Positions 12,240 through 24,443 are shown, counted from the stretch's first letter. The stretch: DNA of 64,000 bases from Plotosus lineatus (GCA_024760905.1 CM045731.1:24741001-24805000); one strand, 5' to 3'. A program made the numbers and translations. Notes: a model not told the origin generated them from the letters alone.

Positions 12240-13900
12240 TGAATCGCCACCTTATCATGGTGGATGGGTTTGCGTGTCCTAATGATCCTAGGAGCTATGT
12301 TGTCGGGGGCATTATGCTCCCGGTAGGATCACCCAAGGAAAACAGGGCCATGGTGAAGGTCCAGAAGTAGTGCGGTTCAGAAGATCTCTATAACAAATAA
12401 AGGGTCACTGGGGACCCCCATTGAACCAGGCCTGGGGGCAGGGCTCAAAGGCGAGCGCATGGCGGTCGGGCTTCTGCCCATGGAGCCTGGCCGGGATCAG
12501 CACAAAATGGAGACATAGGTCCGCCCTCCCATGCACCCACCACCTGATGGTTAGGGCTATAGGGGTCGGGTGCAATGTGAGTTGGGTAGCAGCCGAAGGC
12601 ATGGGTTCTGTTGGACCGATCCTTGCCGACTGACTCTAACTCTTGGGACATGTAATGTCACCTTTCTGGTGGGGAAGGAGCCTGAGCTGGTGCGTGAGGT
12701 GGAGAGATACCGACTAGATATAGTTAGACTCACCTCAACACATAGTTTGGACCCTGGAACCACCCATTTTGAGAGAGACTGGACCTTATTCCATTCTGCA
12801 GTTGCTCATGGGGAGAGGCGGCGAGCTGGTGTCGGCATCTTTGTTGCCCTCCCGTCTCAGTGCCCACATGTAGACTCCTTCCGCCTCTAGGTGGGGGAAC
12901 GGATCCTTACTGTTGTTTGTGTTTACGCACCAAATGGTAGTTAAGAGTACCCACCCTTCTTAGAGTCTTTCAGGGGGTGTTGGAGAACACACCCCTGGGA
13001 GATTCACTCGTTGTCCTGGGAGACTTCAACGCCCATGTGGGCAACAACAGTGTGACCTTGAAGGGTGTAATCAGGAGGTACGGCCTCTCCGGTCTGAACC
13101 CGAATGATGTTTCGTTGTTGGACTTCTGTGCTCATCACAATTTTTTCCATCATGAACACCATGTTTGAACATAAGAGTGTCCATAAGTGCACTTGTCACC
13201 AGGACAGCCTAGGTCGCAGTTCGATGATTGACTTTGTAGTCGTGTCACCGGACTTGAGGCCGCATATTGTGGACACTCGAGTGAAGAGGGGAGCATAGCA
13301 GACAACCAATCATCACCTGGGGGTGAGCTGGCTCCGATGGAGGGGAAGGCCGCCCTCCAGACATGGCAGGCACAAGCATGTAGTTAGGGTCTCCTGGGAA
13401 CGATTGGCAGAGTCTCCTGTCAGAGGCCTTTAACTCCCACCTCCAGCAGAGCTCTCAATTTATCAGTCAATCTATATTCCAACCCTCGCCTATGGTCACA
13501 AGCTTTGGGTAGTGACCAAAAGAACAAGATCACAGATACTGGCAGCTGAAATGAGCTTGCTCTGCCGGGTGGTGGAGCTCATGGAGGAGCTCAACCATCC
13601 GGGGAGAGCTTGGAGTAGAACCGCTGCTACTCCGCATTGAGAGGGGCCAGTTGAGGTGGCTCGGGCATCTGGTTAGAATGCCTCCCGAACGCCTCCCTGG
13701 TGTGTTGTTTCAGGCATGTTCAACCAGGAAAAGACCCCGGGGTCGACCTAGAACACACACTGGAGGAACTACGTCTCTTGGCTTGTCTGGGAACGCCTCA
13801 GTGTCCCCCTGGAAGAGCTGGAGGAAGTGGCTGAGGAGAGGGATGTCTGGACCTCATTGCTTAGGTTGCTGGCCCGGGACCTGACCCCGGAATAAGCTGA
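12240..13900 (+). mobile_element. Non-LTR retrotransposon, deleted, endonuclease and 3' end parts
   Basis: Keeps a 5' part, an endonuclease region in shifting frames (G-T-C-N-V-T near 12641, L-G-D-F-N-A-H-V-G near 13015, R-S-S-M-I-D-F-V-V-V near 13220) and, after a deletion removing the reverse transcriptase, the C-terminal part (R-W-L-G-H-L-V-R-M-P-P-E-R-L-P-G near 13652). It ends in an ATGATG-type tail. The same family is at 19130-20280 (minus) and 27650-28262 (plus). I do not assign the clade. Confidence 0.8.
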
Positions 13901-14059
13901 AGAAAATGATGATTGTGATGAAGGATTCTGGCATAAAAATCGAGTTTTAAATAATTCAAATAAAAGCCACAGTGAGTGTTGGGGTCAAGGTTCAGGCTAT
14001 AACTAGGTTGCCTTAATGCACATTGTACACGTGCCCTGGGTGAGCCTTGGTGAGCATAA
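13901..14059. other. Short unassigned spacer
   Basis: Contains the segment resembling 7635-7690. Confidence 0.35.
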
Positions 14060-14292
14060 GATGAAAGAAAAGAACAGAGAGAGACAGAGAGAGAAATGGG
14101 GAGAGGGAGACATACAGAAAGGAAGGGACAGACAAATAGCAATAGAGACGGACAGAGCAACAGAAAAACCGACCAATGGGGGGGTGGTTCAGACAGAAAA
14201 AGAAAGGAACACATAAATAACTATGGAACGAGAAAGAAATAGATAAGGACAGATTCAAATAGAAAGGTAGACAGATAGAGGAAAACAGAAAG

Positions 14293-14365
<73 letters not shown>

Positions 14366-14595
14366 AAGAGAGATAAAGTGATAGACAGCAATAAAGAGAG
14401 AGACAGATAAAGAGAAACAAATAGGAAGAGAGAGGGGTGGGACAAGGGGGACAATAGAGGGAGAAAGAGAGTGTGTGTGTGTGTGTGTGTGTGCGCGTGT
14501 GTGTGTGTGTGTGTGTGTGAGTGAGAAAGAGAGAGAGCGAGCGAGCGAGAGGGAGAGATGGGCAGAGAGGGGACAAGAGGGGAGATAGAGGGAGA

Positions 14596-14679
<84 letters not shown>

Positions 14680-14690
14680 ATCTCCGTGTT
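14060..14690. repeat. Long purine-rich block with (AG)n and (TG)n arrays
   Basis: About 400 bp almost free of pyrimidines on the plus strand, with (AG)n at 14297-14360, then (GT)n at 14470-14518 and 14597-14660 and a final (AG)n. Reverse-strand frames rich in Leu-Ser are artefacts of the repeat. Confidence 0.95.
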
Positions 14691-14914
14691 CGAGGGGTCA
14701 CAGCTGATCTCATTTGTGTTAATTTCAAGCTTAAAGAAGATTTTTTTTTATTATTAAATACACTTTGGCAAAGAATCCAACAATCTGCACAGAGCACAGC
14801 ACTAATTAATGCCATTCTTAAAATAATTGGGATCAGCATCAGTGTTGGTCATCGAAAACCATGATGGGAAGTTGATCAATTTTGACTGCAACAGGATCCA
14901 GTTGATCTATTTGG

Positions 14915-15085
14915 CTGCTCTGAATTGCCCCTAGGTGCGAGTGTGAGTATGAATGGGTTGTGTGCACGTGTTGGCCCTGCGATGTTCTGGTGAATTCTTT
15001 GGGGTTGTACCCCACCTTTGTTGGCTGAGATGGGTTCCAGCCTAGTAGGAGTAAGGCGTTCAGTGAAAATGAATGAGTGAGTGAT
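14915..15085 (+). repeat. LINE/SINE-type tail fragment ending (ATGA)n
   Basis: GCTCTGAATTGCCCCTAGGT ... GTACCCCACC ... GCTGAGATGGGTTCCAGCC, ending in AATGAATGAGTGAGTGATG. Related to the minus-strand SINEs at 24099 and 48989. Confidence 0.65.
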
Positions 15086-15217
15086 GAAACGAGAATAAAA
15101 TCTTGAAGGGGGTTTTTCAGTTAAAAGAGAGAGAGTGAGAGAAAAGAGGCTGGGAGGCTGGGAAGGCTTTGGTTTTGAGCCAGTTGACTATGGTAGCACT
15201 GAACCACATGGCGAACA

Positions 15218-15218
<1 letters not shown>

Positions 15219-15258
<40 letters not shown>
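15219..15258. repeat. (CA)n microsatellite
   Basis: About 20 CA units. Confidence 0.96.
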
Positions 15259-15262
<4 letters not shown>

Positions 15263-15719
15263 ACTGGACTAAAATGGCTTATTGTTCTAGTCACCCGCTG
15301 GTTTTCTACCTCACCGCTTTTCCTCTTTTTTACGCTCTGCAGCTGTTAAAACTGATAAAGTAAAAAACTCATATTTATCTCATGTCAGTAGCTTCTTCCT
15401 TTATTAAACATTTCATAATTACACCGGTAACAACACTTATCCTTTATTTTCCAATTCAACATAAAAATTCTTTGCTGTTGACACACAGTAGGCTTTGTAT
15501 GTATTTCCAGCTATAAAACTATAATTACATCTCATAAAGCTGCAGTAACACATTGTAATGAATTCCTTCATACCCTACAAACATGATGTAACACCAGCAT
15601 CACTTTCTATCATAAGTACCCTTTAATTTCCCTGAAGTTCAGACAGGGTGCTACATCGGTGGTATGGATTGAAGAAGCAGCAAGAACACATATAAATGTG
15701 ATTTAATACTGTAACAGTG

Positions 15720-15876
15720 CATGTTTGTGTCAGGTTATATGAGTTTGGCAGGGGATTGGAATGGATTAATTGGTTTTCTATTATTTTCTATGGGAATTTT
15801 TGTTTTATCTAACAAACATTTTGACTTAAGAGCTTGCCCTCGGAACGGATTTATTTTATAAGTAAAGGTACCACTG
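15720..15876 (+). mobile_element. Right end of a Tigger-type element
   Basis: Ends AAAGGTACCACTG followed by TA, the same terminus as 58702-59155. The left end is missing or too diverged. Confidence 0.5.
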
Positions 15877-16984
15877 TATATTTAAGAGCAGAGTAACACA
15901 CGGAATGGAAAAGTGCTGTACTGCCTCTTAAATGCATGTACTCACAGACTACCATAGTTGCCAAGTAATCACTTTCAGTGACAGGGAAGCAAGCGTACTG
16001 CCAATTATGGGTCTTCAGACATTGATGGTTGTTTGCACTACTGCAAGCTTGTATTTGCAAATTCTTGAATACTATTGGTACATCAGGCATGAGACTGGCC
16101 ATGGATGAAAAAAGCGGGGTGGTGGTGGGGGGATTCATAAAAATTTGAAAAATGGAATACTAAATAGTGGTATTACATGCATTTACAAATAAGCTTTGGA
16201 ACATTTATAATGGTATTGAATAATTAACTTTTTTAGAATAAATCACATCAAAATATCTTAAGAGTTGTAAGTAGCCACTGATATAATGATATTTTACATG
16301 TGTATTCTTTATTCTTGTACTCTTCCACAATTTCAGTGTTCAAACAAAGTTAATACAGTACTCAATTATTTCTATAATAATTAAAGTAATAATAAACAGA
16401 AACCTAGAAATATCTAACATATAATTATCTCTCTAAAAGATGAGTAATTTCATAACCTTTGTAGAGGGTTTGAAAGGTTAAAGTACTTAAGAAAGGAATG
16501 GCATTGTGGCATTGCTGGATCACATATATGTAGAAAAAGCAATATGCATATTCTGTTACATGTTCCTACAGTGTTTTTAAAGCTATACAATAGATTATAT
16601 GTATTTATTGCAAAAATTCAATCATCTTACCTTCTAAACTTTCAAGATGAAGGGACCACTCTTAAAATTTGTGTCTTTGAGAAAAAGGTTATTTACACTA
16701 ACTTCTATGTTCAATATTTACACTATGTACAAATCTCGTTCTTGTTGTTTTACTTCTTAAGCTTAATCTTCTTTGCGATCAACAGGAGCTTGGCTGTTCT
16801 TTCCTTCTTTCATCTCTCCGCTGTGCTCTCTCTTCCTGTTCCTTCTGATGGTCTAACCTTGCTCTTTTTCGATTGCTAAAATCATGTTTATAAAATACAA
16901 CCACTTATTATACACATGTAAGTCACTTTCGTATTTGAATGAATAAGGTAAGAAAAAAATGAAATGATTCTACAGTATATCCGA
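15877..16984. other. No gene seen
   Basis: AT-rich. A Phe/Leu-rich plus-strand frame at 16544-16879 looks like composition, not a gene. Confidence 0.4.
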
Positions 16985-18250
16985 CTTTGTTTATAATATG
17001 GTGGCGCCCATGAAGTGATAGGAATGAAGCAAACACACTTTTGACATCGCGCATGCGTTGGTCTCGCTAGTAAAATGATTATTGCAATAGCACAGTAGTG
17101 AGATGAGTTCAGTAAATGTGACGGGCTCGAAAGTAGGCGTTTGTCCCAAGTGACACACAGAGCTTGTGAGAGAAAGCGTGGCTTATCCGGACTTCCAATC
17201 TTTCAAGTGAGCAAGTGATGGTTGAGCACTAAACAAGTATTCAACGCACACTTGCTAACTTAAAAGATCGGAAGTCCAAATAAGCCACACATTGTCTCAC
17301 ACGATACAGTGGAGTGTGTCACAAATCACGAAGAAGACGAGACTTCACTACGAGAACTTCCTGTTTAACACCAAGCCTCGAATGAAATGTACATGTTCGT
17401 CGGAACATCGTGTCACACAACTTCATCACGCTCGGAGGTCAGAAAAAGCAGATTTCCGCCAAAAAAACGGAAAAATCTCATGCCTGGGGCATCTTGCCTT
17501 TATGCTACTGCAAAGGCCATGTAAGGCTTTCTCTTATCAGCTTTTTCTGCCATTCTTGATAAAGTTCTACCATCCACAATTCTGGAGAAACAACATGACA
17601 CACGAACGTCACCATGCATCCTTCAATGGGCAGGACAGAAACCTACTTTGTGGTCTCTTAACATTGCGATGAATGAATACGGACAATGATACTTTGGGTC
17701 TGGGATATCGTTTTGTGTTGTTGCTGTGTTCTGGTTGCTTACAGGGGACTTTCTGTGGTTGATTTGTGTCGGTGGAAGAATGGTCGCTGACGCGTAGAGC
17801 CGGCCAAGTGTGGAGTAAAACAAGAGTGATTTGAATAAGTTCATTTTCAGACTAGAGTGTATCCGTGTGCTAAAATTTGGCTGTAAACCAAGACGCACAT
17901 TGCACTGTCATGCATATCATGGTCTATTTGATTGTTTCTTGGGTTTTACTGGAACAGAACACATTATCGGCCAGTGCTGAACTGCATAAACAACAAGCAC
18001 AGAAATCGCCAAAAACATTTCTTTTGTGTTTCTAAACTGTCATGACAAGAAAGATGAATTGGCAAAAAAATTGTAGCTGCAGAAACCATTTTGGATTTAC
18101 TGTCACGTACATCTCTGGCAATATTCTCATCCTCAGAGCCACTATAATGTGAGGTCTCACTGTCCCCTCAAGACCCATCCCTCTCTGAATCAAATAGGTC
18201 ACCATTACCACCCATTTCCTCAAAACGGCTAGCCATAGTTGCTGAAATGT
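16985..18250. repeat. Possible degraded transposon, family not recognised
   Basis: Contains a long inverted repeat (17166-17208 with 17258-17300). On the minus strand from about 18236 there is a broken acidic frame, M-A-S-R-F-E-E-M-G then S-E-D-E-N-I-A-R-D-V. The acidic start could suggest a transposase N-terminus, but I cannot assign it. Confidence 0.35.
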
Positions 18251-19115
18251 CCCATACTGAATAGATTTGCTTGTTTACTTGCTCTGGACACCCCGCCCAA
18301 TTAAGTCAAGTCACTTATAGGAAAAAAAGACTACAAACCAAGGGTTCATCCCCTGCTACAGTAGATTTATCCACTGGTTAAAAATTACCCAGTTTTTTTG
18401 GGCTTTTTATGGTCGTTTATGTTAAGCATCTGTATCGCTTAAATGTATTGCATATGCACAAATTACACTGCAAGGATCTATACTGCAATTATACTGCAAG
18501 GATCGCCAACAAGGGTACTTATTAAAGCTATGGTGTGAGAGAAATACAACATGTACAACTCTACAATACAAGAAAAAACTGACTGGTAACAGCTACTACT
18601 CCCTACATCCCATCAATTAGTCACTATTTTCTTAATAAAAGCAGAATGATGTTTAAATACTTACAAATCAGTATTGTATCCAGATATCAGTTGGCCATTA
18701 CTGTTTGTTTAGGAAGATATACCACACAAGGATCTGTTTTGGCTCTGCAAATTAAACAGTTCATGTTTTGACGAGTCAAGTGAAGGCCATTCGTGTTTTG
18801 ACGATGGTCACCGAACAGGAGCTGATAATGCTAGGCCCATGCGTGTTGTTCTCATTACTCAGTTCTAATTAGGATACCAAATAATCTATAGGGAATGGTG
18901 AACTGCTCTTAATTAGCCTTTGAGTCTTTGGTGCATTATCACTAAAGGGAAAAGACTCCACAACAGCAAGAAAAATCATCATGATTACACACTGTTGAAA
19001 ATTAGGTAAAGATCATGAGTATGATGTCATCAGAGTTGGTTTATTTTATTCCTTAGAGACAGACATAGAAGTGAAAGCTCATCATTATCATAATCAGCAT
19101 CTTCTTCTTCTTCTT
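18251..19115. other. No gene; diverged copy of 21780-21998 inside
   Basis: 18820-19043 resembles 21780-21998 in the order of many short matches (GTAATTAGGA / CTAATTAGGA, TGATGCATTG / TGGTGCATTA, AACTAGGTAA / AATTAGGTAA, TATCAGAGT / CATCAGAGT). Nothing coding. Confidence 0.4.
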
Positions 19116-19129
19116 CTTCTGTTTAATCC

Positions 19130-20280
19130 AGGGTCCAGTTGTGGCAACAGCACCCTAAGCAGTGATGTCCAGATGTCCCTCTCATTAGCCATTTCCTCCA
19201 GCTCTTTCAAAGAGACACCAAGGCATTTTCAGACCAGCCGAGAGACAAAGGCCATCCAGTGTGCTCCAGGTCAATGTGGAGGAGCAACGGTTCTACTACA
19301 AGCTCCTCCCGAATGGCTCAGCTTCTCACCCTATCTCTAAGGGAGAGCCCCATCACCTTGAGAAGGAAGCTCATTTCAGCCCCTTGTATCTGCAAGCTTT
19401 TTGTTTTGGTCATTAGCCAAAGCTCATGACCATAGGTGAGGGTTGGAACGTAGATTGAATGGTAAATTGAGAGCTTTGCCTTACAGCGCAGCTCCCTCTT
19501 CACCAAAACGGACTGATACCTGTTGATCTCCCGCTCCATCCTTCCCTCATTCATAAACAAGACCCTGAGATAGTTCAACTGCTCCCCTGGGGGAGGAACT
19601 CATTCCAGACATGGAGGGCGCATTCCACCTTTTTCCAGCTGAGAACCACGGCATCAAACAAGGAGGTGTTGATTCTCATCCTGGCCAATCAGTTGTGAAT
19701 CACTGCAATGAGAGTTGGAGGTCCTGGACTGATCAATCCCAAAGGATGACATTATCCACAAAAAGTGGAAGTAGGTGGAGAGATGTGTAAATCTTCAGGG
19801 TGGATCTCATCCACCCCCTGGAGCTTAACCACCGAAGAGCTTTTTGACTACCTCCAGACAACATCCCAAGTCAAAGTGAGCAGCTCCCCACTTCTACTGT
19901 AAACAGTTTTTATGGAGAACTTCTTCCCCCTCCTGAGGCATCGGATGGTGGTCCAGAACCTTTTTGATGCCAACCGATAGTCACTTTTTAGGCACTTATC
20001 GAACTCCTTCCACAGCCGACATTTTGCCTCAGCAACATCTTGGGCTACAGCACATTTGGCTTGCCAGTACCTGTCTGCTTCCTCAGGAGTCCCACAGGCC
20101 AACAAGACCCAATAGGTGTGAACCATCGGGTTCAGGGGTTCCTCTCATGACAGGCACCGGTAGCCTTCCAGCCACAGCTATGGGCTGTTGCCTCAATAAT
20201 GGAGGCATGAAACGTGGCCCATTCAGGTTCCATGTTCCCCACCTCCTTCATGATGTGGTTGTAGCTCTGCCTTAGATGGG
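19130..20280 (-). mobile_element. Non-LTR retrotransposon fragment, same family as 12240
   Basis: Minus-strand pieces: E-E-A-D-R-Y-W-Q-A-K-C-A-V-A (20126-19848) and L-R-C-K-A-K-L-S-I-Y with L-S-L-R-D-R-V-R-S (19578-19318). These match the reverse transcriptase to C-terminal segments of the 27650 and 12240 copies. Frames are broken. Confidence 0.8.
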
Positions 20281-21125
20281 AGATAAATCTCTTGTTGGGA
20301 AGGGAAAGCTCTTGTTGCTATTTCCTGCCCGAAGATAAATGAGGACTGTAGGCATTTCTACATTCAATATCCATTTCATTATTTGAAAACATTCATGAAT
20401 AGCCACTAATAAGTGTCTTATGAACATATGCCAGGTCATCAGTGATCAAGAGACACCAATATCTACCCAATATATGACAAAATATTGTTTCTTCTCTGGC
20501 TTGCTCCATATTCCATTAGAAATCTTGATATGGTGTGTTAAGCTCAGTTTGTATTGTTGATAATGTATATCAGTAAAAAGATAAACAGCCACAACACACT
20601 ACTCCAATAATAATGTGGGTCCCATCAGTGTTAAGTATAAGTATATTCTGTCTTAAAAAACAAGTCCAACCTGGTCACACAGAAAATTCACATATGAATT
20701 TCTGCCCTTTTTCACAGAAAGTTCAACAAATCATCCACTCACACAATGTTTAACCAATCCCACTCACTCTAATAAAAGGTTTGACGAATCCTTCTCAATC
20801 TAACTGAAATCCCACTGAACCCTAACCTGTTGCCCCCACTTCTAAACCAACTCCTGAGCCCCTAGCCTCAACTCCATTACTCATGTTCACCCCAATATTC
20901 ATCCTTCATCCTAACCCTAACTTTTGCCCATGGCCTTATCTCCAAGCAAACATTTAACCCAAAACATGTAGGGCGAACCAGTGGACGTCTGAGGAATGTC
21001 TGTACAATGCAACCCTGATTTTAGTCATTATAGCACATCTGCTTTAAAGTCTTACAAAAATTTGACCAATGCCACCCACTCTAAGGTCATAGTTTTGGCC
21101 AATCCTGCTCATTTATTTTGTTATT
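20281..21125. other. No gene seen
   Basis: Contains scattered CCCTAACC-like pieces at 20818-20930, too irregular to call telomeric. Confidence 0.35.
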
Positions 21126-21392
21126 AAAGTGGCAGGAAGACTTGAATCCATCTGAGTCAACTCCAGATGAAGGGTGGATACCTCCTGAACAGCTTGCCAG
21201 TCACATAGACACAACCATTCACACTTATGGGCAATTTAGAGAAACCAATTAGGCAAATATGAATTTCTTTAAACAAGAAACCCCACCTCCCTTCACACAT
21301 AAACTCCCTTGTTCAGAAAATGTCTCTAACCCAGGAGCTCTTTGCTGGCTGTGAGGATTTGCTAACCACTTTACCACTGTGCCGCCCACCAA
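21126..21392 (-). repeat. Degraded tRNA-derived SINE
   Basis: Reverse orientation: the right end resembles the tRNA-like head (CCACTTTACCACTGTGCCGCC inverted) and the left end the GGTGGATACCTCCTGAACAGCTTGCC tail. Same family as 24099-24443. Confidence 0.55.
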
Positions 21393-22419
21393 AAACTGTA
21401 CCCTATTTTCTTAAACTGGTCTTTTTAAAAGGCACTTCTCTACAGTTTCCTTAAAAAATAGTATTTACTAATGCTGCCTGTTTAGTGCTGGATTCCTCCA
21501 TGTTTGCATTTCTGGAATATAAAAATAAGGGCGTGTCTGTAACCTGACTGGTTGAAAGAAAGAAATCACAGGATTCAGTCTTCTGAAAAAAGATCATTAT
21601 CACTGAACCAATGAGATTGTGATCTGATCAAAACAATGCATGATCTGAAACACTCGGTTCACTCTGCAGAAGACCTATTACAGTTTACCAAGCTAAGTCA
21701 GCAGTGATTGAAAGGTTTTAAGTCATTGAGATGTGTCAAGAAAAGTTCACTGATGGTCTCTAGGAAATAGGAATGGCCCAGGTGAGTCATTCCTATCACC
21801 AGACAGCTGTAATTAGGACAATATGTTGATCAGCATCACAAGGAATATCGGCAGTTTACAGTTAGCCCACGGGCCTCTGATGCATTGCTGCTAAGTGGAA
21901 TAGACTTGAGAGCAACAAGGACAATGACAATGTTTACACACCACTGCCAACTAGGTAATGACAGAGAGTCAGACGTTATCAGAGTCAGATGTCACTGCAG
22001 GCACAAGGCTTGATGAGAGACACAAAGTACTTCACTTTTTCTACAAATGTTAGGAAAGAAAACTAAGACCCGTTTTCACAAATAGTTAGATGTGAGAAAT
22101 TGAAAGCAACCATACAATGTAACCATACTTTAAAAATACTAGATAATTCCAGAACATTATAAATTTGATTTTTCATTGACCTGCCAGGTTTTTTTAATTA
22201 CATTGGAAAATCTCAGCTAACATTATAACTGTCTTGGCTAATGGGTTATGTATCATAATACTATAAGAGCCAATCAGATTAAAATATGCAAATAATTCAG
22301 CAATCAATCAGGAGGAGAAGGTGGGGTTTGTAAGTTTACCAATGGCATATTAGTAAAATATGGGGTTTATTGACAGAGCATAAAAGTTTTGGTACCCATG
22401 ACTCATTTTGCCATATAAT
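21393..22419. other. No gene; second copy of the 18820 segment
   Basis: See 18251-19115. 21780-21998 is the partner. Confidence 0.4.
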
Positions 22420-23477
22420 GTATTTTCTGGACTATAAGTTGCATTTTTTCATACTTTGGCTGAAGTGCGACTTATACTCCAGAGCGACTTATATGTGAAA
22501 TTGTTACATATAATTCTGTTCGTCATAGTAATAACACAGAATTTCCCATGCTTGTTATTTTTACACTCACAACCACAAGACTGCACTCTAGGCTTTGGTA
22601 CCAGTACGTGCTCATCCACTATTGAAGAAATGGCTCCAAAAAGAAAATCCTATTCTGCGGATTAAAAGATGCAAGTAGTGAAATACGCAGCAGAAAATGG
22701 TAATTGAGCAGCAGAAAGAAAGTTTGGAGTGAATGAGAATCTTGTGAGGGACTGGAAAAAAGCGGAGATTACTATTGCTGCAATGTAGAAAACAAAAAAG
22801 CTAATCGCGGGCTAAAAGCTAGATGACCACAGCTAGAGGAACGAGCTCACACATGGGTGCTGCAGGGAGAGGCTTGTCAACAGTGCAGTTGCAGGTAGTA
22901 AAATTATTATTATATAACTCTGTTCGTCATAATAATAACAAATGTAATTTCTCATGTTTATTTTTACACTCACAACCGCAAGAAGGCAACAAGAGGGCAG
23001 AAAAGTGAAGATTATAATTACTGTAATGAATAAAACAAAAAAAAAACCTAATCGCAGGCTAAAATATAAACGCAGGCTATAAGCTAATCGCGAGTTAAAA
23101 GCTAATCGCGGGCTAGAAGCTAGATGGTCACAGCTAGAGGAGCCAGTTCGCACATGGGGGCATGGAGAGGTTTGTCAACAGTGCACTTGCATCTCCACGT
23201 CCAAGTAGTTGTCAAGGAGATGAATAGAAATTACTTTCCATGAGTACTTTGTTGGTGTTACCGCTTCATACAACGCAACCGCCTCTCTATTAGAGCAAGG
23301 ACCACAACCGTCACAAAAACTGCCAGTAGATTTCCAAGCCAAGGGAGACAGTTTCCATGAGTTTGCAACTTATAGTCCAGTGCGACTTATATACTAGTAT
23401 GTATTTTTCTTCTTTATTATGCATTTTTTGGCCAGTGTGACTTGTACTCCGGAGCAACATATAGTCTGGAAAATACA
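22420..23477 (+). mobile_element. pogo-type DNA transposon remnant with psq/CENP-B-like HTH
   Basis: Ends TGTATTTTCTGGACTATAAG and inverted TATAGTCTGGAAAATACA. At 22630 the plus strand encodes M-A-P-K-R-K-S-Y-S-A-D, a stop, then K-M-Q-V-V-K-Y-A-A-E-N-G-N, A-A-E-R-K-F-G-V-N-E-N-L-V-R-D-W, which is the DNA-binding start of pogo/Tigger-like transposases. The catalytic part is gone. An internal segment (about 22500-22575 and 22905-22980) is duplicated. Confidence 0.75.
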
Positions 23478-23679
23478 CGAGTCTCCACATTGAGCAATTT
23501 AAATGGAAATGGAACATAATTATGAAAAAGGAGCATCATCAAAGCATATGACAAATCAGAGATCATACTAAGATTTAATTATTTGACAGAAAAAAACGTG
23601 AGTAAGGAACTTGCAGTGCCTCTTAAAGGAACTTCCTGAAAATGGTTTGTGATGTTTTGAGCTGAAGTGGTCGACTCAC

Positions 23680-23755
23680 CGCAATCTCTCGACAAGCCGA
23701 CATGGAGATGCCAGTGCCTTCGATCTGTTTGAGAGCATACTCCTTCTCGTCCTTC
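23680..23755 (-). CDS. cdk19: Cyclin-dependent kinase 19, coding exon 2
   Basis: A 76-nt exon between a TGCAG acceptor and a GTGAGT donor on the minus strand. It completes the Gly codon of exon 1 and adds 25 residues, starting K-D-E-K-E-Y-A-L-K and ending A-C-R-E-I-A. It carries the catalytic lysine of strand beta3 (Y-A-L-K) and the S-M-S-A-C-R-E helix, the CDK8/19 equivalent of the PSTAIRE helix. K-D-E-K-E-Y is the CDK19 form (CDK8 has K-D-D-K-D-Y). The next exon should begin L-L-R-E-L-K-H-P; I did not find it in the remaining 23.7 kb, so intron 2 probably runs off the left edge. Confidence 0.96.
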
Positions 23756-24098
23756 CTGCACATACATAAATACACAATGCTTTACACAGCATCAGTAATA
23801 ACCAAGACTCCTCATTGATAACATACTCGTTACCTTTCATGTGAGCAACATGGAAGGTTCTGTGACGTACCGATTTTCGTTCCCCAAGAAATTGCGTGTG
23901 TGGTATTTTTTTGTCTGCAGTCCACAAGTGCACACTCAGACCGAGTAAATTAGTACCTTTTCCATGAGCTATATATTGTTCATGTTATTATTACTAGATA
24001 TTTGAAAGCTTAGAGAAATTGAACTCAATTGAAGTAATATTACGATAGTCATTTGATTTACACAGGAACTTTTCAAAAGGTCGAACACTGAGATCATT

Positions 24099-24443
24099 AC
24101 TTAATTTATTTTCTAAGCCGCTTAATCCTAATTAGGATCACGAGAAAGCTGATGCCCATCTCAGCCAACTCTGGGTACAGACTGGACAGCTCGCCAAGCC
24201 ATCACAGGGCTGACACTCACACAACCATTCACACTTACACTTATACCCGGGGTCAATTTGGAACAGTCAATTAGCCAACCATGCATGTTATTGGACTATG
24301 GGAGGAAACCGAAGTAATTGAGGAAAACTATACAAGCATGGGGAGAACATGCAAACTCCACACAGAAATGCCAAAGCTGGGAATCAAACCCAGGCCTTCT
24401 TGTTGTAAGGCAGACATGCTAACCACTGCGCTGCTGATGCTGA
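24099..24443 (-). repeat. tRNA-derived SINE, about 345 bp, common fish type
   Basis: The right end inverted gives a head (AGCGCAGTGGTTAGCATG ... GGGTTTGATTCCC). The middle holds the inverted 'GCATGTTCTCCCCATGCTTG' and TCCTCCCATAGTCC segments, and the left end the AGCTGTCCAGT... tail with CTAATTAGGAT. Copies are at 48989-49281, and degraded ones at 21126 and 62300. Confidence 0.8.

Larger units (their letters stand above)
1..23679 (-). other. cdk19: cdk19 intron 2 (partial, runs off the left edge)
   Basis: Inferred from exon 2 at 23680-23755 and the absence of any recognisable CDK19 exon to its left. It is filled with repeats annotated separately. Long introns at the 5' end are usual for CDK8/CDK19 genes. 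Confidence 0.7.

Noticed and set aside
14013..14839. Long Leu/Ser- and His/Thr-rich frames on the minus strand
   Set aside because: They are translations of (AG)n and (TG)n microsatellites, open only because the repeats lack stops.
20818..20930. Interstitial telomere repeat in cdk19 intron 2
   Set aside because: Only isolated CCCTAACC-like words in C/A-rich text; no run of units.
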